Source of the DNA: Sympetrum striolatum
Lineage: Eukaryota > Arthropoda > Insecta > Odonata > Libellulidae
Length of the DNA: 64,000 nt
Direction of reading: 5' to 3'
Assembly: GCA_947579665.1 (NCBI GenBank)
Contig: OX388350.1
Span: forward strand, 88,865,152 to 88,929,151
In this document: positions 43,452 to 59,581 of the stretch, one piece after another
Layout: each line of letters starts with the position of its first letter
How positions within the stretch are numbered: position 1 is the first letter of the stretch
Position numbers and translations under genes: made by a program
The notes under the pieces: generated by a model
What the model saw: the letters and a program-made list of their open reading frames with translations, nothing else
Told to the model about the DNA's origin: nothing
Databases searched by the model: none

Positions 43452-44722
43452 TAAGGGTGGTCTGAAACGTTTCCGACCTAACAAAGATACAAGACAATTT
43501 TTCTGAATTTTTTTTTTTAATTTTCAACATAGTCTCCTTGCAACTCTACACACTTCTCCCAGCGATGCTCCGATCTCTGTAACCCGTCCAAATAGTACTC
43601 GGCGTTTTTCTCTGCAAAATAATTGTTCACGAAGATGATTGCCTCTTCATTTGACGAAAATCTCTGTCCTCCGAGCGCAACTTTTAGATGAAGGAACAAA
43701 AAGAAGTCGCTTGGGGCTAGATCTGGTGAGTAAGGCCAAGCAGTTCAAATCGTACTTTGTGGATTTTCGCCATGGCAATTGCTGAGGTTTGAGACGGTGC
43801 GTTGTCTTAGTGAAACAGGATTTTCTTTTTCTACAAATGTGGTAGTTTTTCCACAAGTTCTGCCTTCAGCTTGTCAAGTAATGATGCATAGTATGCTCCT
43901 ATAATGGTTCTTCCTTTTTGAAGATAATCGATTGAAATAACTTCATGATTATCCCAAAACACAGTCGCCATCACTTTCCCAGCCGAAAAAACAGTTTTTG
44001 CTTTTTTTGGAGCCGGTTCCCCCGTGCAGTCCACTGCTTGGACTGTAGTTTTGCTTCGGGCGTATAATGGTGTATCCAAGTTTCATCTACAGTAATTAAT
44101 CGGTGCCAAAACTCAGATTTATTGCGCCTAAACTGCGCCAACAGAGCGTTGGAAATGTTCATTCGAACACATTTTTGGTCTAATGTGAGCAAACGCGGCA
44201 CCCAACACGCGGACAGCTTTCTCATGCCTAAATATTGATTTGATATGTGACAAACACGTTCTTTTGACATGTTCATAACCTCTGCTATCTCCCACATATT
44301 GATTCGGCGGTGATCTAGCACCATTTGGTGAACTTTGGCGATGTTTTTGTTGGTAGTTGCAGTACGTTCATCCTCTCTCAAGCTCTTACGGCCACTTTTA
44401 AATTCAGCTGTCCCATATTTCACTGTGGTGAATTATGGTGCAGAGTCCCCATACACAGAATCCAACTCATCTTTGATTTGTGTAGGCATATTGCCTTTCA
44501 AAAAAGAATATTTAATGACAGCTCGAAACTCGATTTTGTCCATTTTCACAAAAAACACTCACATAAACTCACTCAAACGACTGTTACATAACAACGGCAC
44601 TTCCAAAATGGCTGAAACTTTGGTGAGTAACTGCCAACAGATGAACAAGGAAATTCACTAGCTTTTATTTACAAGTGCTGCCATCTTCACATTGAGGTCA
44701 GAAACTTTTCAAACCACCCTCG
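43452..44722 (-). mobile_element. Mariner element, full length, inactive
   Basis: Terminal inverted repeats (AGGGTGGTCTGAAACGTTTC at the left; AGGGTGGTTTGAAAAGTTTC from the right) lie inside TA dinucleotides at 43450-43451 and 44723-44724, giving a 1271-bp element. The transposase is read on the minus strand from an ATG at 44543: an N-terminal helix-turn-helix region, then WVPRLLTLDQ and VDETWIHHYTPEAKLQSKQW with the first catalytic Asp (about 44083). Near 43804 is DNAPS with the second Asp, and near 43721 is SPDLAPSD with the third. Defects visible: a stop about codon 37, a frameshift near 43990-44020, stops just before DNAPS, and a shortened, frame-shifted gap between the second and third Asp. 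DD34D mariner family; not functional. Confidence 0.92.
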
Positions 44723-44724
44723 TA

Positions 44725-47084
44725 TTGCTGCTTTGAGAAATGAATGAAAGTTTTGAGACAGAGTTTTTCTTTGGAGAGCATTACACTGACTCAGTTCAAT
44801 TGATAGTTCTCCTAGAAAGAGCCTACTTCGACTTCGGTCACTTTGTTTCCAATCACGATGGTTTTCTTTCCAAATTACACATTAGTTTAGTGCAGTCATA
44901 TCTGTAATTATGATAAATATTCTGATGGGCCATCTTCTTGTGCTACAAACACATGCATATTCACAGGTCATTTTGTCCCCATTCTCAACAGCCTCTTTAG
45001 TACGGTTATACTGCATAATAATTTCTGGTTTGTTATTGTAATCTGGACCTGCTTTTTCATCTCTATCATGTTGAGTATAAAAAAGAATAACCGCTTAATC
45101 TAATGAATCAATTGAAAAATCTGTAAGAAATGGTGACTGAATTGCCACAATCACACGATATGACATTGTGTATAGCAATCCAAGCAAAAATGGCTGTGCC
45201 ATATATAGATATATAATAGTTTCAGAACGTCTAGCAGATTAATTGAAAAAATCCAAAAGTCTTCGGACAGTATACATTTTTTGTATTGTGACGAAGCCTC
45301 AGGGACAGATTCTTAGGATTCTCATCAATTGCTATCTGTTGCATTGCTCCTTTGTTAGAAATTAATGATTCCAGATCAATAGCTCTGGATGGGAATTGAG
45401 TTATTGCAGGTTTTTAAAGTGATAAAAATTTCTTTGTTCTTTTGAACATCTGGAAACCAAGTACTGAGGCAATTTGAGTTTCTTATTTCGCTGATAGAAG
45501 GCCAAGAGTTGGAGATAAAGAAGAAAGAAATTCGACGATCGAGGGAGGTTGCGAGATATTTCGAATCCAAAATGGAGACTCAATCTGGTTAAGGGGGGTG
45601 ATTGTTTTGCTTCCTCGGTAGATGCAGCATCTTTTTGCAGATCAAAAATGAATTTATCCCCACGGGGGATCAAGCGTGCGTATTCAGTACTGCGTAGGAA
45701 GGATACAGCAAAATTCTGATTAGATTAAATGAATCAGGTTGATAAGGAACTCATCTGGATACACATACACACACACGTCTTTATTGGGGGAAATTGGGAC
45801 TAATCTTCCATTTAACCCTTGTGTAATACATGCACACTTAAAACAAGAATATAACTAATAGTATGCACAGTTTGCTTAATAAGGAGTGTGGAAATTGAGA
45901 GGAAATATGGAAACAACGTTTGTGAATAAAATTATGTGTAACTTTGATTACAAAGAAAATTACCAAGGCAAAAAAACACTCACAGAGGATGTTAAAAACA
46001 TGCGAAACGTATAGGAAAGGTAGAAAGAAAGATAGATCTACAGACCACAACATAAATGATAATAACATTTTCATATGGTATTTTTGGATAAATTAATCAG
46101 CAAAATAAAGTGTGCTTTGTCGTAGCATGTTAAAGATAAATTTCATTAGTCAGTAGTGGTATGAGCATCAGATTTCCTGTCCCCTATAATTTAGATATTA
46201 AAATAACTAAAAATCAAATCGTAAAATTATAAAGCAAGTCAAGTACATGATATGGGCCAGTATATGGAAAACAACATGCAGGATCTACTTAAATGTGGCA
46301 AAAGACACATTCCATATGCTCTTACAAATGAACGGCATACCCAAATTTGTATTTTATGCTGATTATAATCCTCTGGCCAACCGCTCCCCAAAACCGGCCA
46401 CCCATGAGGCTACCCTGCCCCCACCTCCAGGCCTCTTATGCGCCACTAATAGGTCAATGATTGACCTATGATTGACCATTGATCTTGAGCATCAAAATAT
46501 TTTCTGACCGGATCCGCCTTTCTAGGCATTTTTTGTGACCAACTCTGAACACACGCCCAAATATTCCACGCAATGATACGTCTTCCACTCTGAAGCGAAG
46601 CAATGAATTTGATGAATTGCAACACGTGAATACATGGTGTCAAGAAAAAAACTAGGTACACTATTTTCTGTTCAGCAACATGAAACTTAGGGGTCATTAG
46701 TGAACCAATTTTCAAAATTCGCTACATATTATCATAGGTTGCTTTTACAAAGCTTTTAACTCCTTTTAATTTTATCATGAAGACAAACTTCCATGAAGTT
46801 ACACCTGAAAATGGTGATTTTATACAATGCATCAGCCTTGAAAACATATAAAAATTTGTGTTTCTTTTAAAATCTTTTTAAAACTAGAGAAATACATTCT
46901 TTAAAAGCTATTCAACTGCAAAATTTACTAATCAGGATAGTAAATTTATTGGATAAACCACGAAGAACGCCATCTCAAAAATTGATGAAAAAAACGTTTT
47001 TTTCGCGTTCTTTTCGAGACGAATGAAAAAAACGTTTTTTCAAATGTTTAAAACGTTTAATTTTTTTCGAGGTTCCCATCTCTA
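44725..47084. other. Intergenic, no recognised gene
   Basis: AT-rich. None of the open frames shows a recognisable domain. A CA-rich stretch at 45760-45778 is the only simple repeat noted. Confidence 0.4.
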
Positions 47085-47277
47085 GTCGCAGCCAGGATTT
47101 GCGAATGGGAGGGGTCCAAGGAAACGAAAAATGTCTACTTTACAGGGGCTCGTATATTCATGCTCGTTACTTATTACAAATATGTCAATTATTTCAAAAA
47201 CTAAAAACAATGAAAATTAGAGGGGTTTAATGCTTAGGTAGCCTACTGATTACACTTTCCAAGATAGTAGTTTACAT
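47085..47277. repeat. Dispersed repeat, copy 2 (partner at 1627-1800)
   Basis: Same block order as the copy at 1627-1800, beginning GCAGCCAGGATT. It ends close to the palindrome at 47342. Confidence 0.65.
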
Positions 47278-47341
47278 AAGCGAACTATTGGAAACTTAAA
47301 TTAATTGACGAAGCTGTCACTTTGTGGAACTCCATAACATA

Positions 47342-47506
47342 GGAAAGGAAGAGAACACTTTGTCTAAATTCCACAGAAAATTTATTGTGCGACCGGTTTC
47401 GACTAAGGTCAAGTCATCCTCTGCCAGAAGATGACTAGACCTTAGTCGAAACCGGTCACACAATAAATTTTCTGTGGAATTAAGACAAAGTGTTCTCTTC
47501 CTTTCC
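47342..47506. repeat. 77-bp-arm palindrome with GACCGGTTTCG core
   Basis: Arms 47342-47418 and 47430-47506 are reverse complements with three mismatches in 77 positions and an 11-nt loop. They contain GCGACCGGTTTCGACTAAGG and AAATTTTCTGTGGAATT. The GACCGGTTTCGAC / GTCATC core links it to the inverted repeat at 2686-2840. Near-identity of the arms implies recent origin or gene conversion between arms. Confidence 0.9.
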
Positions 47507-50500
47507 ACATATTGGAATCTTGTCATAAGTGTTTTTTGGATGAGTCCAATATCTATTAAAAACTCATTTTTTTCTATGCTGAAGTTTTTTAGTGTTGTAG
47601 ATATAAACTTCCCAAGTTTTTGAGTATCCTTTCTTCCAAGAGGTTGCCAAGTGTGAGAAGGAAAAAAAATTAATTACGATTATTTGGCCAGCGACATAAA
47701 ACGTAATATCTACTCATTAGATCCCCACATTGGCGCGCCCATGCTGATTTGAATATATTTCGTTATTAGACTATATCACCAGCAGGTTTCTCAGAAGTAA
47801 CTTCACCCCATCATAAAATTAACTTCTCCTCTAAGAACCAAAAATCATTTATATCAGATGAAATTTTCTGGTGGGCTTATAATTAAGCCTGATTTCGTTA
47901 TTTATGTATTAGCTAAGTATTCAGTTGAATGCGTCACAAACCGAACATTAAAAATTCGTCTGCATTTAAAAATACAGTATACTCTTGATTATAGTGGATA
48001 ATATAATTGAATTTGCAGAATTAAATGTATGTGTATGTTTGCTGGCGAATCAGCCTCTCGGGCTATCATCGCCATTGCAGAATTAAAGTTACACACCAAG
48101 GTGAAAAAAATGAGGTCGTCAACTTATAATTATTTAGACCAAGTAGTAGTTAGGCTGTTTAACCGGCAGAGAGCTGACGCAAACCCAGTTTAACGCAACC
48201 TGTTCAAAGAAAACAAAATTTTTCCATGAATTGAAATTTTGAAGGGGCATTGCATGTCCACGTGGTTGACAGGATAAGTCATGAGGTTCGTTGGATTCTA
48301 TTACCAGAGAAAAAATTGGTGGAAGAAGGAAAAAGGAAGCGGGAGAATTTAAGCCACAGTTTTAACAGCTCATCAAATTTATTTCAAGCCATCAAGTCAC
48401 TGTTCCGATAAATCTGTGTGTACCTTATGTGCACAATACCTTTCAGCTGACTGATTCACTTCAAAAATGGTATATTATTAATAAAATCATCAACAATTAT
48501 TTTTAGTATTATCTTGTATTGCTCCAATACTTCTTCAAATTTCTACGGAAATTCGGTCATCGAATTATGTTCGTAAATATACAGCAAAATAACAGGTAAT
48601 CATAAAATAAGGATCAGTACATTTTCAATCAGCCCAAGTAATGAAGAGTCTACTTTACAGACTTTTAATCGTACAGTATGCTTAATAAAGGAACCAGTGC
48701 CTTTGGAATCGTCACTTAACTCATCTTGAGATGTGCCCTCCGATAACAGCCCTAAAAAAGGCAGTCTTAATTTATGCATCTAATAATGGTCATTTCACAA
48801 AAAACCACACAGCCATTAACTTACGTTTTTCTGATAGAGGCGTTGAACTATTCGCGGATTGTGAAAAAAAAATTTCGGATATCTATCTGTACCTTATGAA
48901 ATCCAAACTAAACTCTCCTTCGAACTGTTCACTGTGAATTTCTCAAAAGCACTACTCACGAGCCTATCTTTGCATTCAAACCCTTGAAACAGTCACATGC
49001 AAAAGATCTAACTGAGCATTTTATCAATCCGTTTGTCTCTCAAACGTAATCTTAACCTCTGTTTTTAGGGGTTAAGTTTTGAATTACTTCTCGAATGTTC
49101 CCTTGTATTTTTGGGAGGAGTAAACAAATCAGCACTTTTGAATTTTTCTCATGGGAATCTTATCTTGTGGTGTGAGTCATCTAAGTAAAGGATAGGCTTA
49201 AGAAGAGCACACATTGAACATAGTGTGCAAATACTCGTATAGTTGCGTCTCATTGATATCGATGTCGGCTCTAGGCCTACTCTTCTACCGAAAACATCAT
49301 CTTAGCTGAAATCTGAACCATACTTACGGGTATGCGGAGCTTTCGCTAAATTTACCAAATAGTGTATCTCTGAGACTTGCGTGATGATTGGGGTTTTGTA
49401 CTCTTCAGCAGAAATAAAAGCTCAGAGCTAGTCTCTGGGGGGGGTTTGAACCCCTAAAAGTTTCGTTTGCGTTCGAGTACGATAAGGGGTTTTTCCAAGC
49501 AACGGATCTTGTCTGCCTCGGAAAACAGGATACATGCGCTAGGCTTCACCCTGGTCATTTCCAAACTTTGTTATCTTTGAGTTTTCTGAGCCTTTGATCT
49601 TCTGAGTTTAGTATTCTGGTTAATGGTAGATGTCTGTGGGTTATACCATTACTTTTTTTCAGGTAGAAATTTGGAGGGTCTCCGTCCTAATCTGGACCCT
49701 TATCTCCCCTTCACAGGTACGGAGCACCCGACCTTCCCATTAGGGGGGACCATAAAAATACTGACCACATGGAATACAATTGGGTTGGGGGGGGGAGGAT
49801 TTCTAGATTTTTGCAAGAAATCCCTCCCTCCAGATATCTACCATTAACTGGTATTCTGGTTAGGAAAGAAAATAAAGGAGGAAATAAAGACCTTCATTAT
49901 TGATGAGAAGTTCAGGATTTTGGAGAGGTATTCAAACTCCACGAAACAAATATATACTTACTCAAAGTACAAGGAATTGGAGGAGACAGTAAGACACTTA
50001 CAGGGCATTCCAGGTGAAGGTGTGCTCGTTAAGGGAAAAAGCACTTAAGGTGGCCATTGTTTTTGGCATCGAATATTTCTGTGGATGTATCGAGCAATTT
50101 GGAAAGAGGTATAACATTGATGATACAAAACTTGATGTTCAATTTTGTAACTTATCGTATTTCCCGGCGCCTAGGAGGACGCACCCCAGTCTTTGGAATC
50201 AAAATTTTGGAAAAAAATTGTTTATATTTTATAGCAAGAGAGTTATGTGATTCATGTTTGTAACATCAGAAATCGATTAATGTTTTTCCATGCATTTCAC
50301 TGAATTAAAAAGACAGCAGAGGCGGCAGAAATAGATGGTTATAGCATATTTATTACTGTTAGTTGATTCATTTCATTGATTCTTAATATTATGGAAATAT
50401 TTTAAAGGTCACCATTTTAAATATAGAATTTTCTGTAATTACCAGATATAGCAAATGTTATTTTCACCAGAAATATCAAAATCTGGCAATATCAAAATGT

Positions 50501-51204
50501 GTAATGTGGATAACTTATAGAGGAATAACATAGCATTAGCATTGACTTAAAAAAAACTTCCACATCAAAGACAAATTGCAATTTTAGGAGACTTATTTTG
50601 AGTTAAAAACTGCATCCTCGATGACAGGAAACACGGTAGTATTACATAATGAATTTAGCGGAATTGTTGGCCCTCTTGGCACTATCAACCAACGAAACGA
50701 CAGTTGTCACGACAATTCCACTGAAAACTGAATTCCATACACAACTGTGTGTTACAAAATTGAACTCCTTGACTTCTGTGGTTTAACTATGTTGCTTTTT
50801 CAAGGAAATTTTGTTTAACAAAGGAATAATATAATCTGCAGAACGGAAAGAGGAAAGTACAAAGAATAAGAATAAAATACTCCATAATATTAATAATGCG
50901 CATTCGTGAAATGTTTACCTCCTTTTTCCTGAGTATTTTTCCCTTTAAAAGTTATTTCCCTTGATTTACACTTTTCCCCCAGTTTACGCCACTATTCATG
51001 TGGTCCCTTCAAAAACGTAAAAGAGGGCTACTACTGTAAGTATTTCCACGTTCATGACCTAGGATTGGGCAAATTAAAATAAAAGGTATATTTTTTTCTA
51101 TCCTGTAATAGAAATGGTTTTTCATACATTTTCCATTGATTTTCACTATCTTTACATCTATTTCCTTTCTCTCTCATTAATATCAAACAATAATTTCATT
51201 TCAG
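47507..51204. other. Intergenic / upstream of MFSD6-like gene
   Basis: No recognised gene. A frame near 49870-50020 reads SNSTKQIYTYSKYKELEETV, a helical-looking segment, but it has no recognised domain. A first noncoding exon and promoter of the MFSD6-like gene should lie in or before this region but could not be located. Confidence 0.4.
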
Positions 51205-51283
51205 GAAAAGTGAGGCAGGATAGCAACCATAATTTCCAAAAGGAATGGACTACAACAATTATAACAGGCCTCTGGGGCAGCAG
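51205..51283 (+). CDS. MFSD6: MFSD6-like transporter, exon with start codon
   Basis: A splice acceptor TTTCATTTCAG ends at 51204, and a donor GTAGTC starts at 51284. The ATG at 51245 opens 13 codons (MDYNNYNRPLGQQ), leaving phase 0. The acceptor upstream of the ATG implies an earlier 5' UTR exon that is not identified. The start is chosen because this short frame joins in phase to the Gln/Tyr/Gly-rich exon at 51766, with which it shares composition. Confidence 0.75.
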
Positions 51284-51765
51284 GTAGTCAACCAATGATA
51301 TTTTTAAAAATTACTTATTTCATGAGATACTTAAAAATTCACAGAAAAGAAAACATTATAATCCCAAAAATGACCTTACATTTGTAATTTAATCATCATT
51401 TTTTTTCAATCTGCATTTGCTAAATTTCATTTGCCAACATCCCAAATTAATTCATTAATAATATCAATAAAGGGTCAAGACAATCAAAACTTTTCAACAC
51501 AGTAATAAAAACTATAAATTAGCTTCATAAATTCTATTTATCAATAAAAATCATAGGTGGATAAAATAAACATTTATTTATAGAGATAATTGAAACAGCA
51601 AAAGGGTAAAGACTTTCCAAATCCTGGGGCTTTGAACCTAGCAAATATTTATAATAGTCAACACTATAATCTAATATAGATTTGAATGTTAGAATACATA
51701 TTTTTAACATAATTATTACATTATGAATTTATTTCAATACTATTTTAAATTCCAACAAGGATCAG

Positions 51766-51993
51766 CAAAACTATGGCCAACAAAATTATGGTCAACCAAA
51801 CTATGGGCAACAAGAGTATGGTCAGCCACATTACGAGCAGCAGAACCATGAGACTTACCAGCCACAGCCTGTAATGGACCAAGGAGGGAATATAGAAGAC
51901 ACTGGATCTACATTTGGAGCTCCAAAAGGAGGCATTCGTCCGAGGGTTGATCCCGATGCTGCTGGGGAGGTGGACCCTGAGAAATACCCACAG
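51766..51993 (+). CDS. MFSD6: MFSD6-like transporter, exon 2 (low-complexity N-terminus)
   Basis: 76 codons in phase 0, beginning QNYGQQNYGQPNYGQQEYGQ and ending before donor GTAACT with DPEKYPQ. The start is a tandem of about five NYGQ-like repeats, a disordered segment expected in the cytosolic N-terminal tail. The acceptor is taken as GATCAG at 51765. An alternative AG at 51759 would add two codons (Asp-Gln) without changing the frame, so both may be used. No membrane segment lies in this exon. Confidence 0.78.
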
Positions 51994-52196
51994 GTAACTT
52001 TAAATACAGGAAAATAAATAGTATTAGGCATATGTGGAATGACATTATTGACAATTAAAACAAACTTTGTAATTTTCACGCTTAAATACATATTTTATGA
52101 TGAGTTTCTGCTATGTTAATCTCAATTAATTTCACCATCATCAAATGCCACACATTAGAACCATATAATTTGTGAATGAGTATCAACATGTTATAA

Positions 52197-54000
<1,804 letters not shown>

Positions 54001-55103
54001 TACGAGTAAAATGTAGCTTGCATACTGCAAGCAGATCGACAACACTAATTTCATATCGGCATCATATCTGGACGGACATCAAAGGAAAAAAAAATTCAAA
54101 ATATTCGTAGAATTCGCTGCAATTTAATCGCCTGGCAGCGAACCCCGGTCTTCCTGGTGTACTTACTATGCAGCAAAATAGAAGATTACCATATCAAACT
54201 ATGTCAGAAAATTCAAGCAAAACTATTAGGTGCAACTACCTCAAACGACGTCCTACTATTCACATACACTCCTTATTAGAGAAATTATAATGTGCTCTGG
54301 CATCGAACCCAGGAAATGCATGGTCTTATCTATTTTTTTTCTTAAACAAACTGTTAATATACATCTTCCATCTAAGCAAGAGCTCCCTAACATATCGATA
54401 AATGCATAAAAAAATTATGAAAAGATACCCCATAGTATTATATATGGGGGATATTTTTACCGCCCGGCATCGAACCCGGGTCTTTCAGGCAATACTTTCT
54501 ATGCAGCACAACAGAAAAACACCATCTCTAACCGCGTATGCAAATTCAAGCAGAAATATTGGTTACAACTGCCTCAAATGACGTCCTACTTTTCCTTTAT
54601 ATTCCTTATGAGAGAAACGTTATTGTGCTCTGGCTTCGAACCCAGGAACAGTACGGTCTTATGAAAATTTTTTTCTAAAACTTATTTGTACCATACATCT
54701 TCCAGCCAAGCACGAACATCCTATCATTTCGATAAGTGCATCTAAAAAAATAATGAAAAACGGCTCCCATGTATTTTAAAGGGCAGATCTTTGCATCGTC
54801 CTAGCATCGAACCCAGAATAACTTTTGTAAAAGTCATTGATGTTTTCGAAAGTCCAAGACCATAAATATAGGCACCTTGAGTTTTACTTCTCTACATATC
54901 CGGAAAGTATTTTTTTTTAATTCCCAAAAATCACGGCAATGCATTCAAACGGGAAAAATCGGGAATTTGGGGCCCTCTGGAATCGAACCTATGACACTGA
55001 GGATCAAAGTCTCTTTTTTCCTGGGGGTTTCACGTTATGGCCAATATGTCATAAAAATTTCAGATCAATGACGCTTGTAGTTTAGGCTGTGAATTTGTAT
55101 CCT
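54001..55103 (-). repeat. Unit 10 (class II, minus orientation)
   Basis: Length 1103 bp, equal to unit 1. Cores start at 54134, 54299, 54467, 54632, 54803 and 54979, with spacings of 165, 168, 165, 171 and 176. Module order A-G-A'-G-E-F matches units 1 and 2. Confidence 0.87.
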
Positions 55104-55194
55104 ATCTATCTATATAGGTATATATATGAATGAATCCGGAGAAGCATCTATATATAATAGATAGATAGGTATATAGATAGGTATATAGATAGAT

Positions 55195-57349
<2,155 letters not shown>

Positions 57350-57555
57350 ATTTTTTAAAACTTTTATCGTCAAGGGAATGGGTTTGTTTACACATGGAAA
57401 TTTAGTCGAAATTTTCGTATATTTTATCGAAATTCTCGCAATTTCGAATCGAAAACGATATATCTCGACCAAAATAAAAATCTTCATTCTATTTCCCTTC
57501 TTTTGGTGCTCCTTTCGACTCCTTACGACCGTTCTTTCTAATTTAGTTTTAAAAA
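57350..57555. repeat. Dispersed repeat, copy 2 (partner at 7740-7945)
   Basis: Shares block order with 7740-7945, including CAATTTCGAATCGAAA and TTCCCTTCTTTTGGTGCT versus TTCCTTTCTTTTGATGCT. Just downstream, GGGTTCGAACCG at about 57626 is a solitary B-box-like sequence. Confidence 0.6.
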
Positions 57556-59298
57556 AAAAATGAACCCTGGAACGAAAAAAACGAACTTTACGTGTATTTC
57601 TTATGCAAACTATTTTAATCGTCTGGGTTCGAACCGTGGACTTTCGGGAAATTATAACTACCACTTGATCATCCCCGGGAAGACCTTTAATGATGTTATA
57701 AGTTCGAACATTGTGCGACATCTGGTTTTCGAGATTATGTGGAATATACATACACACATACAGGCATTTTTATAGATATATAAGAATAAGATTAAGAGCT
57801 GAGAGCAGTAAATAATACAATATATATGCTTCTTCAAATGAACATAATACAGAAAAACTAAGGCAGATCCTGTAAAAGACAGAAACCTGCTTAAGCCACA
57901 AACATTAATAATATTACTGCACATACACATGGTTTTTGAATAAATCTGCATAACTTGGTTGGAAATCTATAATCCATTAACCTTGCATATGAACAACTAA
58001 CATTCAAACATGTGAATGGCAGAAAAAATTCGCTTGTTTTCACAAGCATTTGCCATTGGCTTAAGCCATTTGCTTCATTACTACGATCATTTGCCATCTC
58101 AAACAAATGAACAATTGGTTAATCCTAATATAATGAATACTAAAAAAACACTCAAACTAGAGGACTTTATTTTGATAGTTGACACTTAAAGTTTCAATAT
58201 GAACTTAGCTTGGCTCTGGTATTCGTCAAACACTGATTCTGCTGATGCATGGTCATCAACATTATCATATCTCAACTCTTAGCAAAGGGTAGGATTGCCT
58301 TCCTAGCAACAGTTCTCTTGATCTTTCCTAACTTTATGGAATCTTTACTGAAGTAATAACCTCAAGACAATATCCTAATGGTAACACCACAAAGCTGGCT
58401 TTCTCCTTGCTGGTACTCAGTAATGGCAAGATGTTTCAATGGAATGAGCTCTCTCAGAAGAAGCAAGTAGAAATTAGTAATCTGAGACTATTTTCTCTAG
58501 CTGCTTATTCTTAGAGCTTCTATTCAGCCTTTTAAGGCATCTTTCCTATTTTTCCCACAAACAGTACTTTTCAAGTAAAACTGATGCATTAACACAATGT
58601 TGCTATGATTGCAATTGGTCATGTGTTTGCAGAGAAGCTTAAAGGAACAACGTTCTTACATATACCATCTTTCTCCAAAAACAATTTAATGGCTCCTTTA
58701 AAGCTAATCCTCATCATCACAAATTCTTAAATGTCCATCAAGTTGAGGTTAAATTTCGATTTTCCAAGTTTAAGCTGATTTTTCACTTTAGATATTGTTA
58801 GAGTACAGACTTTGATAGGATCCAACTGACCTCAGATATTTCTAGATATCTCTCAGCTGTTAACATTACTTAAGCTTGTTTGCTAACTATATCTTGGGGA
58901 AAAAAATCAAGAAGAGCACAGTTAATAAAATATTGAGATAAAACAGAATTACATATTAATAAACAGCCACTAGGAATTAAATTTACAAATATATTGTTTA
59001 AATTAAATTATAGATTTACTATGAATGAAAAAAACTATTGTGAACACTTGTCTACACTGTGATGGGCCATTAGAATTGGAACATCAATTAACAGTCCTCA
59101 TTTGAGTTTGGAAATAATAGGTCCCAAAGACTGAAGTTTTGGAAATGCTGTCATTATGTATTGTCAATTTATTTTAAATTTAAGAGTACAATTTCATAAT
59201 TTTGGTAATATAAGACCAAAGAAGAAATATTTAAAAATGGTTACTTATGTATCAATTACAATGATGCTTAAGAATTAATTTCTTTACTCCTCTTACAG
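57556..59298. other. MFSD6-like intron 3, last part
   Basis: AT-rich intron. No further feature recognised up to the acceptor TCTTACAG at 59298. Confidence 0.5.
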
Positions 59299-59581
59299 AA
59301 CACAAAAGGGAAAACTGCTCCTACTGGCATCACTGTCCTGTTGGATTTTGTTCACGGTTCCCCTCGGCTTCATTCAGCCTCCTGCCACTTCCTGCATCCT
59401 GCGTCACAATCACACAGAGTATGTACTTAGAACTCCTGGATCTGAAGATGGAATGCGCTACCTACATAAGAGGAGCATAGCTGAAGAAGAGGAGGATGAT
59501 GAAGAAGAAGTGGAAGTTGTTATGGAAGCCAGGGGATTGGAAGATGGTATGGTCATACTTCCATTTGACATTCAGAAAAAG
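59299..59581 (+). CDS. MFSD6: MFSD6-like transporter, exon 4
   Basis: The first base completes the Arg codon left open by exon 3 (AG+A), and the donor GTAAGA starts at 59582 in phase 0. Residues begin RTQKGKLLLLASLSCWILFT and continue VPLGFIQPPATSC. The RxxKGK basic turn followed by a helix is the expected helix 2-3 loop and helix 3 of the MFSD6 family. Then comes a hydrophilic loop with NHTEYV, a possible N-glycosylation site, followed by a strongly acidic stretch EEEEDDEEEVEVV near 59487-59520. The long loop suggests the large luminal/extracellular loop known in this family. Confidence 0.88.

Noticed and set aside
49440..49470. GGGGGTTTGAACCCCT as a B-box module
   Set aside because: A short perfect palindrome with no neighbouring module or terminus, so not assigned to the array family.
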